The notes beneath the pieces were generated by a model that saw nothing but the letters and a program-made list of their open reading frames with translations, did no database searches and was not told where the DNA came from. From NCBI GenBank assembly GCA_023055355.1, contig JALJCS010000001.1, positions 75,371,381 through 75,435,380 of the forward strand: DNA of 64,000 nt, written 5' to 3'. Positions 1 through 12,830 of this stretch are shown in pieces. This DNA comes from Agelaius tricolor. Taxonomy: Eukaryota; Chordata; Aves; Passeriformes; Icteridae. Numbering within the stretch: the stretch's first letter is position 1; the number at the start of each line of letters is the position of its first letter. Position numbers and translations under genes: made by a program.

Positions 1-2030
1 TAATGAAATCTGGGCAATCAAAATGTCTACCTGGCAGCTCACAAGAGACACTTCATGTTCATTATTTTGTAGTTAAGCTATTTATCTGCCCTGATGTGCA
101 AGGATACAATTTGTATACATTTTTAAATCATCTATTTCCATTGTAAATTACCCATAAATTAGATACAGACATTTAGGCACCTCTGAGGGCTTTTTCGATC
201 TCTATTTTGGTATTAGGAATACATGTTGCTGAGTTTTGTATATTGGTTCCTCTCTGGAGAAGATCAGTGTTTGCAGCTGGGAGAAAAATACCCCTCCACT
301 GCCTCTTCTTTCCATTCTATGGGCCATAAATCATAACCTTTAAAAAGATGAAATACTGGTGCAGTGCTGTTTTTTATGGCTTTTGTTTGAAGACTGCAGA
401 GCATCTGACAAATGTAAATTGATCCTGACAAAACCTCAGTGAGTTATTATAGAGCTAAACCTGTCCTTCATAGAGATGACAAAACATAAGTAATATGATT
501 TATAAAAGCCTCCATACCCCAGACAGGCTGTGAGCATAGTCCTAGTTAAACACGTTTGAGTCAGTTTTCCTGTTGCACGTAAATCTACAACACCTTTAAG
601 AAAAAAGGCAGAGATAGATGAAGGAGCAGGTCCTTTTTTTCCTGCCATATTGTGCCTCAGTGTTTGCACTTCAATGTAAGAAAATTAAGGACTAGCTCAC
701 TCTATTCCTACGAATTTGTCTTGATCTCAAGTGCTGGTACCCAAATAATTTGGACATCAAGATGTGTACATATTTGTTTTACACCATCAATGGAGAAGAC
801 ACAAAGTTCTCCTCCCAGTTTACTCCCCATATGTGAAAATTGTCCTATTGTTAGTGTATGTGGAATTCTATTAAAAAACCAACCAAAAACCCCTGAAAAA
901 ATAGGGTTTGTACAGAGCAAGAAAGAATGGAGGATAGCAGTGCTTTCCTGCTAAAACAGGTCCTAGATTCCTCTGAGTGGTCTTCAGGCCTTTCTCACCT
1001 TTTTTCTCCAGACACACATGTTCCAGTTCATTTTACTTTTATTTCCTTTTTGTGAGTGTAATGTGCAGATTACGCAGCTGTCTTTTTGGTTATTAAATGG
1101 GTTTTTATAGTTCAAATATATCTCATGTCTGTGCATATAATGGTCCCAACATGTTTATGACAGGTTATGTCATTGGTTCCCATGTTAGTGAAACTAACAA
1201 AGCTTCTCCATTAGTTTAAGAGGCCTGGGAATTTTGTGCATCCTGTTCTTGTTGCTGTATGTCAGTGCTGGGCGAATTGCCATTATACCTCGGTGCACAG
1301 TTCACTGGTTGAGAACATGTGAGTGTGTCTCCCTCTAATGTGTGGCTCCAACAACAACCTGCTCATTCCCCAAAGCCAGCAAAGGCAATCTTGCCAATTC
1401 TTGAGATTTTATTGTGAGTCCCTTGACATTTGGTGTGTGCCTTAAAAAACACAGCTCCTGGAGTTAAGATGACTACATAAGAACCTCAGCTTTCATTTGA
1501 AAAACAGCATAAAATAACATATTCTGAGCCTTCCTGTTGTGGAAGTGTTTGGAAGTAGACCCCAGTGGTTAAAAAAAAACCCTAGACAGCAAATGCAATC
1601 AACCCCTAATGTGTTATTAAAATCATATATTGCGGTGTGATTTTTAGCTAAAGACAAGTTCATGAGCATGGGAACCTGTCTGCAACTTTTGGATGGCTTG
1701 AGCTGGCAGTGTAAGAGATGCTGTTCCTGTTCAAGTGCTGGGCTTTTGTACTTTTGATGCTGGAATTCCCATGCTTTTTCCCAATGACAAATATAGTGCT
1801 GATCTGTGTGCTGCTCAGGATTTGACTCATCTGCAGCCAGCAGCCTGGGGCTGCTTGGAACTGAAACTCAGGTATGTTGCACTTAGTCAAGGACAACTCT
1901 GCTTTAGCTCACTCTCCTGGAAGAAAGATCAGACCTGTGCAGGTGCTAAGCAAATTCCTCCCTGGTTACATCTCCTTGGTTCTGAGAGCCCTCAGCCCCT
2001 TTGGTCTTGGCTCCAGAAGCCACACAGCCA
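1..2030. other. Unique noncoding DNA
   Basis: No exon, repeat family or RNA gene was recognised here. The sequence is AT-rich with scattered short A and T runs and stop codons in all frames. Open frames stay near 100 codons or less, and their conceptual proteins show no domain pattern. Confidence 0.6.
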
Positions 2031-2095
2031 TGCTAATATTGCTAATAAATATTGCTAATCTTGCTGATAAATATTGCTAATATTGCTAATATTGC
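2031..2095. repeat. Degenerate 9-bp-type tandem repeat (AATATTGCT units)
   Basis: Units of the type AATATTGCT and AATAAATATTGCT follow one another with small length changes and a few substitutions, including one CTTGCTGAT variant. This is a short imperfect minisatellite. Copy number is likely to vary between individuals. No function is implied. Confidence 0.85.
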
Positions 2096-3660
2096 AGTGC
2101 TCTCTGCTTTTCAGTGTGGTAGTTCATTTGGGCACCCTGCTAGCACAGAGATACAACTCCCAGACAGGAGCAGCTTGGAATTTGGGGTGAATGCATTGGC
2201 CTGTTCACACCACTGTAAGGAGAGTTATACTAGCAGTGCTTGGGGAATCACTTCTTAATGGTCATTTGCCAAAAAGAGGCCCTGTGCCACCAAAGCTGTA
2301 CTTTCCAGCACCTGTGCTCACATGTGTTTGACCACTATTGTGCTCATATATGTGTGAAAATGGAGCATCCCATGCTGGATTTACATTTTGTATGTTGGGA
2401 TTTTAAATATCTGCCCATGCATGTATCTAAAAGCACCCTCTTGACTGGACTGGACTTTCTAAATATCTCAGCCCTTTCATCAGAAATTGCCTTGTAGCAA
2501 CTTCAGCACTGGCTTGACAATACTCACTGCTTGAGATATTGATACTCTCTGCATTTTCCCATCTATTTCCTCCCTGGGTTGATCCAACCCCTGTGGTCCC
2601 ATATGGGCAAATTTGGCAGGTGCAGGGGATGGATAACAAGCTTTGGAATATATTTTTCCAAGTGTGTCATCTGGCTTATAGGAGAATTCTGGCTTAGCTG
2701 TACTGCCAGTACTGGAATGACTCTGGAGCTGTCTCCCAGTCAAATGGTCATAGAGCTGGCTGGCTTGCTTTGTTTTCCTGGACAGCGCATTGTCTCCCTT
2801 TATTTAAAAAAAAAATTAAAAAAATTATATATATTCCCTTTTCACTGTGAGAAATATGGTCCACATGAAATATCTGACATTAAACCCCTTTTTTAATTCC
2901 TTCTGCAATCTGTGTACTAGGTCCATTAAGATAAAGGGAAGTATTTTTCCAGTGTCCATAGATGTTTGTGTTATAGCTGGGAGAGGAATTATAGGAACTA
3001 CCTGTGTCTCTGCTTCGGAAATCCAAATCTCAGCTCTGAGAGTGAGTGCAGAATTCTTTGCTTGCAAAACCACAGCTGTGGTTAATGACCATAATGGAGA
3101 TGAAGCAGCACATTTTCTTGCAAACATTAATAACTCCTGTGCACATAGTCCACATTTTGCAACCACATTGTCAAACCACGGCATGTTTTTCAGAGGACAG
3201 CTGCTTGAGGAAAGCCTTTCTTGCTACCAAATGCTGGCACTTGGTTGCAAAGGTCTGCTCTCGATTTAAAGAGTAGGAATACAACAGGACTGGTGGCCCA
3301 GCACTCGAAAAATCAACAACTAAATAAATCTGCTAGCTATTATTGATCTTCATTTCCCCCCAAATGGTATCAGAATTCAGCATTCCTCAGGCTGAAGGGA
3401 ATGAGGAGTTCATTTTTGACTACTTGCCATAGTGCATATGTCAGTACTTGCCACTGACTTTCCCCCATCGCAGCCATCTGCAGCCCTCCTGAACAAAATC
3501 ATGTGCAGCATTGTGTTTAATGTTCCTGAAAGAAAAGGGAACATGTAATAATTATTTTAAAATAAACACCAAAGGGACAAGTACTGTGTTCTTTGGCTTA
3601 ATTCATACATGGATGAAATCATTTCTCTAAGCAGTCCTGCCAATGTCTTGTTTCAAAGTC
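2096..3660. other. Noncoding DNA, no feature recognised
   Basis: The longest open frame is about 140 codons on the plus strand (2847-3269). Its product has no recognisable domain and the opposite strand is open over much of the same stretch, which argues for chance. An A-rich run lies at about 2806-2830. Confidence 0.55.
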
Positions 3661-4160
3661 TGAGCCTTGGAGGAGGGCTGCAATCACTGAATGAAGTGTC
3701 GGCCATCCCTCCCTCCTCCCGCCCTGCTCCCAGCTCCACGGCAGCCCAGCGAGCTCAGCCACTGCTGCACCATGTCCAGGGAGAGGAGCCATGGAAAACC
3801 TGCTCAGGATAAGAATACGGCACAGGCATTGAGTGTGAACAAGAGCCCAGGTGCCCTGTGGCAGCCAGCTCAGGTGCCCTGGCACTGGCTCCCCACCTCA
3901 CCTCAGCGTGGAGCAAACACAAGTCCAATGGCACTGTCCATTGTGGGCTCAATGCCTCCAAGAACTTGGGATCAGCCTGGTCCCCGTGGTGGGTGGGCAT
4001 GAGTGGGTTCCCCCGTGGGTGCCACGTGTGCTGCTCTCCTGCCTGACACTGAAGTGCTGTGGCTGTGGCACTGGGGCTGTGCTGTGGGGAGGTGCAGCTA
4101 CTTCTGTGTCCAGCTCCAGTGTGTGGGCTCCAGCTCCTGGTGTGGGCAATATTAGACAAC
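3661..4160. other. GC-richer noncoding block
   Basis: Base composition rises clearly above the surroundings, with many CCC, GGG and CAGC words but few CpG, so it is not a CpG island. Several overlapping frames stay open on both strands, as expected from low A+T rather than coding. None resembles a known protein. An old LTR or a decayed exon are possible but unsupported. Confidence 0.4.
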
Positions 4161-4290
4161 TCTGCAGGCTTAAAATTTGTTTTGTCTGTATTAGATAAGA
4201 GTGCTTGTTCTCGCTCTCTTGCTCTCTCTCATGCTCTCTTCCTCCCAATCCGTCTCCCTTCATTTGCAACATCTGGTGGCAGTGGTACAG
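4140..4290 (+). mobile_element. Possible LTR U5 end with primer-binding-like site (weak)
   Basis: A pyrimidine-rich stretch of CTCT words (about 4204-4260) leads to TTTGCAACA, then TCTGGTGGCAGTGG. Avian endogenous retroviruses often have a CT-rich U5 that ends in CA, followed two bases later by a primer-binding site starting TGG, and that arrangement is seen here. No matching second LTR, no TG-starting 5' boundary and no gag-like frame downstream were found. It may be a relic or chance. Low confidence. Confidence 0.22.
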
Positions 4291-4320
4291 AGAAGGGGTC
4301 CAAGTTCAACATGTGGCTTA

Positions 4321-7300
4321 GCCCATCCTGAAAATCCCACTGCTCTGCCTGGCTCTCAGCCCACAAGAGAAGGGGCCATTAGGCTGAATGTATGAAGATG
4401 TTGGGATACCCATGGGTTATTCATAATCACCTGAGGTCAGGTGTGGTGAAGTCCAGAGTAATGTCTAGCTCACATGTATTTCAAATATATTTCTGCTTTT
4501 TTTTTATACCTGATGGGCACAGAAAGAATTGGCACTTGTGTGATGGTGTAGAGCCACAGAAGTTGGGGCACGATGACCTCTGCAGTGTCATGGCCAGGGC
4601 TGTGCTCCTCTGCTACCAACATGCCAGGACAGAGGACCAGGGACTTGGCAAGGGCATTTACCACCTCTTGGCAACCACTGTCCAGTTTAATTTTTAATTA
4701 CCTTCAAGGACAATCTCAAGATATTACCAGTGCCCTCAGAGGGAGTTGCGTCAGCCTGTATTCAGAAATCACAGTGAAAACTCAAACTTTGCTTTGGCAT
4801 TCATTCTGAGGAACATTTTAAAACTTTAGTATAATTGAGATGACACCCTGTAACAAACCTGTGGGTTTTTTTTTAATTTCCAAACCATTATTTGATTTCT
4901 CGGAGATGGTGCCTATCTTGTCAAACAGAACATGATACTGGCACTTTATTTATTGTTTATAGGAAAATCTGCAAAACCTTCAGCCAGGACTCCATAATTC
5001 CCACTTAGTGACAACTGAAAGAAGCGGGCTTCATCTTGTCTGCGCGAGGCTGGCTTTTCCCCATCAGCATCATTGCTTTAGCTCTGAACCAGAAGCAGGA
5101 TCATTCCCACCAATGAATGCTGTGCCAGCACGGGGGACGTTTGCAGACAAACCATCCTGCACTAGTAGACAGCAGAGTCAGAACACAAATGCTTCAAAGG
5201 CTTGCAGCCATCTCAGTGCGAAGATGCTGATCCTGTGAGCAACATCCTGCACAGATGTCTGCTCTGTAATTGCTTGTGCGCATGTTAACACTAGCAGGTG
5301 ATGACCTGACCACCAGGCTGGGGGTGCAGGGCTGTGTGTGGGTGTGCAGGGGGTCAGTGTGTGTTAAAGAGGAGATTTTCTGGACGCTGATCTTGATGCA
5401 CGGTAGCCTTTGATGAAATGCATCGTTTACTCTAAAGAGGGGCCTGATCAATCACAACAGGTTGAGCTCTATCTGCCTAGTCCTAGCCATGTGAGTCGGT
5501 GGCTAGGGAGGAAATTGTTACTCTCCAGCTCAAGTGAAATGAGTCATGAAGAAGCAAAGATCCTGTGTGAGTTTGATACAATGTTCACTATGTCTTGGAA
5601 GAGCTATTTTAAGAAGAATTTGGCCAGAATCCTCGACTTTTGATTATTCTTCTTTCCTTCTCCTTGCATTTTACTGTTTCCCTGTAGCATGTTCTAAACG
5701 TTGTGTCTTGATTTATATCTGTAAATAAATCTCCTTATTTATGAGGATGTAATGTCCCTGGGGTCCAGGAGGCCCCAGCCATTCCATGGAGCTGAAAGAG
5801 ACGTTACCTAAGTGGACCATGAATCAGAAGTGGGGCAGACAGGGAGAACTATTTTTACCAACTCTCTTGACTTGTGAGGGGGTCTGCCCAAAAGGCAAGT
5901 GGGGGCAGCTGTTGTGGGGGACTGGGAAGGTGTTAGGAATGATACCTTGGGGTATAACTTCTGAGCATTACAAGGTGCTGTGCTGAATTATGGAACAGTG
6001 GAAGGGAGCAGGAGAGACTGTGGGAAAGCTGCTCGTGTGCAATCCAAGCAATAGCCAGGGCATTCTTGACAGAGGAAGAAAGGTAGAAATTGGTGGTAGC
6101 TGCTAAAATGAATAAGTTGCTTTCTGCTGTTCACTTGCCAGAAGCAACCTGATAGAAAATGTGTAGCAGCTGGAGTTGGGTTGACAGTACAGTTATGATG
6201 GAGCTTTTCTTGCAGCCTTGTAGGCTTTACTTCCATTCCTGCATTGCCCCTCTGACAACATGAAATAAAACCTAGTGTCAGCAGTGCCATTGCTGGCCAG
6301 TGCCCACAGAGGAGCTACGTTTCCATTCTATATCTTTGAGTGAGAACCTTACAGGAGGTTTCTGCTTCTCTTGGGAGAAAAAGCCCTTCCATCTTTTTCT
6401 GGACAGGTTCTGGTTAGAAAGATGTGGTGTTATCCACAGCAAATTTAGTTTGTGAGGAGTGCCAGTATCTGTCACCTGACTTTTCTGTGTTTATGGCCTT
6501 TTTTGGTAGGGTAGAAACTTAGTCCTAAAACAAGTATAATTTCCATTGCCTTCACTGAGAGATTTCACAGACTAGGGATCAAAAGTCTTTCCTTGATTTT
6601 TTTTTTTTAAATTAATCCGTCTTTATTTTTCAGGAATTTTTTTACCCATTTATCTTGGTAATAATACTCTGCTTGCTCATCTCAGTGAACTGGAGATGAA
6701 GAATGGCTCTATGTACTTTTACAGATAGTTTTATTGTTGCTAGTAGGGTCCTGATCTATGATTAGAAAAGTAGCTGTCTTGGCAATGCCATCTTCTCACT
6801 CAAAATATATATTCTGGCCTGACTTTGAGTCTAGGCTTTTACTGTGAGTGATTACTGAAGATAATGTGTTTATTTTAATAAACTAGCAAATGTTCTACAA
6901 GCACATCATGTTTAAACCAATTTTCATTGAGTCCTTCCTTAAAAGGCTCTAATTTCATGGGAAGATTGAGTCTTCTGCATGAGAAATAGAAAGGTTTGGG
7001 TAAAACCAAGAAATATTTCAGGTGAAAAACATTATTAGAAAGTTCTATGTCAAGCCATCTTCATGTCCACAGTTCCTCATATGAACTAACCCCATCTCTC
7101 TGTCCTGATGTAGTCACAGAATTGCCACCTTGCACTGCTTCCCTTCTCTGTGGGAGGACATCACAGAGCACTGGGAGATGCAGTTCTACCAACTATTTTC
7201 ATGAAACTAGAAGCATAGCATTTAAAGATTAAAATATCAGTTTATATTTCCCCCCTCCACCCTCCCAAAAAAAACCCCAAAAACAAAAAACCCAAAAAAC

Positions 7301-8726
7301 CCCCCAGGATTTCTGTAAAAAAAGGGAAAAGTGCTGGCATAGGCAGGAGACTGATTTAATTCCTCTACATGTCACTTCAACACACTTATTGGCTTAGAAA
7401 TGATGACAGTGTCCTCTTGCTAGTAGTGAGGTAAGTGGCAGAAAGCAGCCAGTACTCTTATCAGCTCCCTTGAGGAGTTTGGGGAGTGACAAAGAAGAAA
7501 AATCATCTTTTGTCTTGCACATAGACCAACTATGATATGTAATCACAGAAATAAAGAGCACACAACCAGCCAGTCTTTGTCAGCTGTCTAATTATAGCTA
7601 CAGCCAACTAAATAGCCAGCAACATGCAGTCCTCATTAAATCTGCTGTGAGCAGAAATTGCTGTTAGGGTCCAGAGAAGCTGGGATAGTGAGAGGCTGGA
7701 CAGAAGTCATGCAGGGAGAAATGATTTGAGGAGAGGAATGGCTCTGTGGTCCCCCAACTTTGGAGACTGAGGAAATGAAACACTAATATTAAGAGGACAT
7801 GACATTTTTTTCAGAAATTCAGTGTGTGAGTGACCCAGAGATGTTGAGGATGATTATTCAGCTGCTGTGATACTTTTGAAGAACTTTTTTTGCTGAAAAC
7901 TTCCCTTTCAACCTTTTAATGACTGAGTTTTCCTTTGCTTTAGCCTCATTTATGTTGTTTTAACACTGGTAGGGGATGAGGTTGCCACTCTTGTCAAAAC
8001 ACAGAAACAAAAAAACTAATAAATAAACAACCCTTCTCTGCTTTTCTTACAAAAGAATGCTGGTTGTGTGTGGGCAGCTGTGATCAGAGTAACAACACTG
8101 AAAACATAAGATAAATGCATGAAAAAGCTGGCTAAAATGTCTGGGAGGTGTCCAGGTGTCAATATTAATAGGGGGACTCAGAGACTCTTTGAAAAACCTT
8201 GAAATCTAAGTTAGAGAACACTTGGATAACTATTTTTAAAACATGAACAGTACATTTTCTTTTCCTTCTTTCCATGTGTCCGTTCTCTCTTAGGATTCTC
8301 CTGTGGACAAAATCCCTTTCTGAACTCTTGCTATGATCATATGTGGTCTGCTTCATTTCTGAGCAGGTGCACACCAGAGCCTCAGGCTATAAGAATGGTT
8401 TGATTCAATACCAATAGCTGAATGATAGGGGAATAGATAAGATCAGATTTTTCCATCTGAATCATGATTCTCTAGGGAATCATGAGTTCAAAAAGGAATG
8501 AGGTTTTCCTCATAAAAGAATTCAAACACCTCATGGTCTTGGGGATATTTAAATGCAACCTGGAAAAACCCCTGATTTTTTCTACCAGGAGCAGCAGCAG
8601 AGTTTGTGCAGCCAGAGCCCGCTGGGAGCTGTGCAGCCAGAGCTGGTGGCACTGGGAAGATGCTGCCAGGTGGAGAAGGGAAATGAGCTCCTCTCTGCTC
8701 CCTCACCTCCACCTCCCTCCTGGCTC
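4321..8726. other. Noncoding DNA with simple-sequence patches
   Basis: No gene or interspersed repeat was recognised. A GT/GGGTG-rich patch lies at about 5315-5365 and an A/C-only tract at about 7250-7307. A T run near 6600 precedes a CAG, like many random acceptor look-alikes. Open frames are short and featureless. Confidence 0.55.
7250..7307. repeat. A/C-rich low-complexity tract
   Basis: The stretch is almost entirely A and C, made of CCC-AAAA blocks. It could be a decayed poly(A)-type tail or a simple repeat. No retrocopy was recognised on either side. Confidence 0.75.
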
Positions 8727-8739
8727 TGCTGAGTCAGCA
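8727..8739. promoter_or_regulatory. Perfect T-MARE palindrome TGCTGAGTCAGCA (candidate Maf/NF-E2 site)
   Basis: The 13 bases are an exact match to the Maf recognition element of the TRE type. This palindrome is bound by large Maf homodimers and by small Maf with NF-E2 or Nrf partners, and it contains the AP-1 core TGAGTCA. It lies in a GC-richer patch (about 8590-8760) inside AT-rich DNA. The exact motif is seen directly. Binding or enhancer activity is inference. Confidence 0.4.
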
Positions 8740-11700
8740 GTGAGGAGTGAAGGGAAGGGCTCCATCTGCTGCCATCTTTTCTTTTTCATTAGGAGCCTGG
8801 CAACCATTGCTTCTAGACCAAAATGCTTTCAGCTTAAGACTGACCCCCTCAATACACACCTTTGAGCAGAGGGGTGGTATATACAAGCCCATCACTCACA
8901 GCTAAAGGGCATCCACAGGAGCCTTTAGGCCTAGAAAGGCATAGATGCACAAAACTGAAGACATGTTACTGCTGATTTGCTTCTATTTATTCTCAAAGAC
9001 CAGTGTAAAGGAGTTTAAGGTCTGAATTCATTCTTAGCCATGCACTGAAGTTGACAGAGTTAGATCAGGACTGTGTTTGGCAGGATTTCCATATCCTGCA
9101 ATTCAACATGGAATATGTAATCATCTGACAGAAGGTTCAGTATGTTTAGTTGTATAACTGTTAGAACAGATAAAGGATCAGCCAGGCAAACAGTGAAATA
9201 TGAAAACGGTTCTCGTAAAAACATCCCAGCCTTGGGGCGTGCATCTGCCAAAACTACTCCGTGGTGACATGAATGGACACAGCATTTAACTACTCTCCAA
9301 GAGCAGAGAGGATTACAAGGAGGTGGGGAAAGCAGAAGAAGCCAGAGCAAGCCTGCCAACAATAGCAGGTTGCAATACTTAATCTCAGTGCTTGTGCCAA
9401 TGAGCATCGAAGCTGCTGTTGTTTTTATGAGGAAAAATGCAGAAAAGACTAATCTGTGTATTTATGTCTGTCTGGAAATGTTATAAGTGCCGTGTGGTCA
9501 TTTTGATTCCAGAACCAATGGGGTCGGTATTCCCAGGATGGGGAGACTTGGACAGGGTGCCAGAACTCAGCCACTACACATGGGACTGCAAGAAGAGAGA
9601 GTGAGTAAATGGAGAGATTCAACAAAGTGGAAAACAAACCACAAACTCTACCCACACTTCCAAATAATCAATTTTTTGGGGCTGTTTCAGCTCAGGGCTA
9701 CAGCTTGTATGCCCTTGAGAAGTTCTAGAATATTGTCTTCAGTCCTCTCAAATAACAAAGTCACCTAAATTGCTCATTTGTTTTCTGCTGTGAATATAAC
9801 TGTTATTTTGTGGGAGTTTATGCTGGTGAGGTGAGCTAGAGTGAGCATCCTGTGTGCTGCAAACTCCAGTGAACACAGACAAGTGCAATCGAGGGGCAGT
9901 GCTTGCCTTCCAGTGACAATATTTTCCTGTGTTTACCAGTATAATGTTTCACAGAATGAGGGTCTGTGGCTTATTATCTACTTGTCATTCCATTTGCAAT
10001 GGAAACAGAGCATTTCTTGACAAAATAGATTGGGTTGTAATTGGTGGCTACTCTGTTTTGGTTTTTGGTTCCATGTAATTCTTTTGACAGTGGCAGCAGA
10101 AGTTGTCAATACGGCACTGACTTTTTGTGGGCAGTAGGGTCTGTATGCAGGTGGCAGGCACATCACATAGGTTATTGACCAGTATTGGCACAGGGCAGGC
10201 TTAACATGACAGAAATTTTTGTCCTTTATGGTTACCACTGTCATTACCAGGCTGCTTGGGGGTTTTGGGGTCAGGTTTTGTTACTGGTGACAGTGCAAGG
10301 AGGAAGCAGGCTTTCCATGGGTTGTTAGAAAGATCTGCAGAAGTGGATTTGGATTCACTGGGCATTCCCTGAAGAAGGTGGAGGAATAACACAGATGATT
10401 TGCTGCTACTTCATACTACTCTTTGGTTGCACAAAAGCCTAATACACTGATCTGTCTTTCCTATCTGATCCTGCCAGGGTAGTCTCCATGCTGTCTAAGG
10501 GTTTGTTTGATAATGTGTCTCTGGTGGTTTGTGCAGTTTTGCTTTAATCCAACTAAAGCTTAGCTCTGTTTGACTGGTAAAAGACAGTGACACGTAGGAG
10601 TAGAGCTTCTTTGGCTTCCTTTGTTGGGTAGGACAGATACTTGGCAGCTGAGTTTCCCAGGGACCTAGGGATTAAAGCAAACCTTAAGTTTCTTTCTTAC
10701 TTGAAAGTCTCCATCACTCCAAATCTTAACATTTTTCCTCTATATTGGCTGTAAACTACTGCAGGGAAGAAACGTTTTCCAGATGACACTGCTCCATAAA
10801 TGGTGTTGTAGGATGTCAATTGACTGTGATGGGAGTTGCACATCTCCAGAGTACTCACAAGATCTCTTTTGACAATGAAGTGTCATTTTGGAGATAAATG
10901 AAACATGTGTGGACAGGTACGAAGTTGAAAATTAGCATAATCTTTGTCTAAAATTGATTTATGTGAGCTTCAGGAACGATTTCTTGGCAAACTGGACTAA
11001 ACCTAGGCTAGCCTGAGCCTAAAAGGGTTTGCTGCTTCTGTAAAAACTTTTATCTTTCAATGTCTCTGTATCTGTTAATGTTACTATAGTTTTTTTAAGG
11101 AATGGAAAGAGAATTTCCACCACAATGGTGTCATACTTTGATGTTCACCAAAGTTTGTGACCTTCCAGATCTAAATCTGAATGTCTAACATGACAGCCTT
11201 ACACAGTATAAATGAGAAGTTGCTGTGCAAATGGGAGTTTCAGCTGAGGTGGAAGACTGAACAATTTCCTTTGGAAAAGAAGGAGATAACAAGGAAAATG
11301 GATGTTCAGCAATGTGGCTACTTCAAATACAGATTCCCACATGCCTTGCTGTAATTTGTCTTGATAATTCTGTGGAAACCAATTTTTCCTCCTGTTGTCC
11401 TGGATCAGATCTCTCAAAGATATGAGATGGAGACAAGGAGAAACTGTCCTTCAGATTGAAAAAAACCAAACAGATCAAGCAGCAAATACATAAACTTTGT
11501 GTAGTCAGACACTGTTGCTGCATACCTAAATCTGTAATATCATATGAAGTTTATCAGAGGGGTTGGAACGTTTACACCAGTGTCGTGGCCAAATTTCTCC
11601 TGGGTGAATTGTCATCCATCTTCCTAAATCCTTTTGGCAGTTTCTACTGGAGAAAGAAAAAGGGTTTGCCACGTGCTGAGGCCCTGGACTGCACTTGGGC

Positions 11701-12732
11701 TGGGGCTCATACCCTGTCCCTGCACATGGTCCCTATCTGAAAAGGGCAATATTGACATGTGCTACAGGTCAGTTGCCCACTGGGATGATAACTCAGGATG
11801 GGAGATCTGGGAATGGATTCCAGGGAGGCTTGGAGCCCCTTTGGTGAGGTGGGCCTTAGCAGACGAGTGTGCTCCTCACGCCCTGCTCCAGACACCTGTG
11901 TGCTGCTTCTGTAACAGCTCCAAGCCTCACTGCCTTTGATCCTTGGAGGCAATTGCCTTTCCCTGGCATGGTGGGTGGGTGAAATGACTCTTGCAAGCAC
12001 GTAGCACAAATGAGCTGTACGAGTGCCATAGTACATGGGAGAAATGTGAGTCATAAATCATCCTTAACTTCTGCAGGAAAACATATTTGTGCCCCAACAC
12101 AGTACCCATGATTGGTGTTATTTGGTATGTTTGGGACACAAATCTGTAAAGATTGAGACTAATGGCTGCTTTAACAGGCGTGTCAGTTTGGGCTTAATGA
12201 ATTTGTTAATATCAAGCAACTTTCTCCCCCCAAACAATGGTGTTGGTAATTCACAAGCTGTTATTCTTGGAGCCCCACTCTAACAAAAGCCAGCCTCTCT
12301 GTCTGAATGTTGCTGCTTTCATATTTTATTGCAGAAATTACACAAAAATATTTGGCTTGTCTAATGAGGGCTTGACAATATAGTATATATTGCTGAAAAT
12401 GTGTCATCACATTATTCCTACAAAAACAAACTTTTGTGTTTTTTTTCCTTGTCCACTGGCATTTTGCTAGTTCAAACTAGGGAACAGGGGATGTCTGTGT
12501 AACTTGTCTAATAATACAAAACAAATGATGCGGTGTAATGCTGGCATTATCGTGGATATATAGATTGTTCCTTTGCACTTACACTTGTTCTCCTTCTTTA
12601 GGTCTATAGGTTTAGACTGCTCATGGCATCTGGAGTTTAAAAGGCTTTAGGAACATGTGGTTTGTCCTCCCTGAATGTCCTTATTAATCCATGTTCTTAT
12701 GTGCTAGATCATGCAATTTGTTTTGCAGGAGG
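8740..12732. other. Noncoding DNA, no feature recognised
   Basis: No exon, LINE or RNA gene was identified. The stretch 11,640-11,960 is somewhat GC-richer and open in several frames on both strands without any recognisable product. Confidence 0.55.
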
Positions 12733-12830
12733 CCTTTAGGGCCAGGAAAGCTTATTGTGGTTATCTAATCTGACCTATTTCATTATGGAGGTCACTGAAT
12801 AGCCCCCTCAGGATTTCCTGCAGCTGGGAG
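12733..12830 (-). mobile_element. Ancient CR1 3'-end remnant
   Basis: Read on the plus strand, CCTTTAGGGCCAGGAAAG is followed about 20 bases later by ATCTAATCTGACCT. This follows the layout of reversed 3' ends of old archosaur/turtle-type CR1 (a GGCCAGAAGGGACC-like start, then ATCTAGTCTGACCTCC). Only the 3' untranslated end is left and no coding part can be recognised beyond about 12,830. The family assignment rests on remembered consensus layout. Confidence 0.5.

Noticed and set aside
2847..3269. Plus-strand frame of about 140 codons
   Set aside because: The opposite strand is open too and no protein family is suggested.
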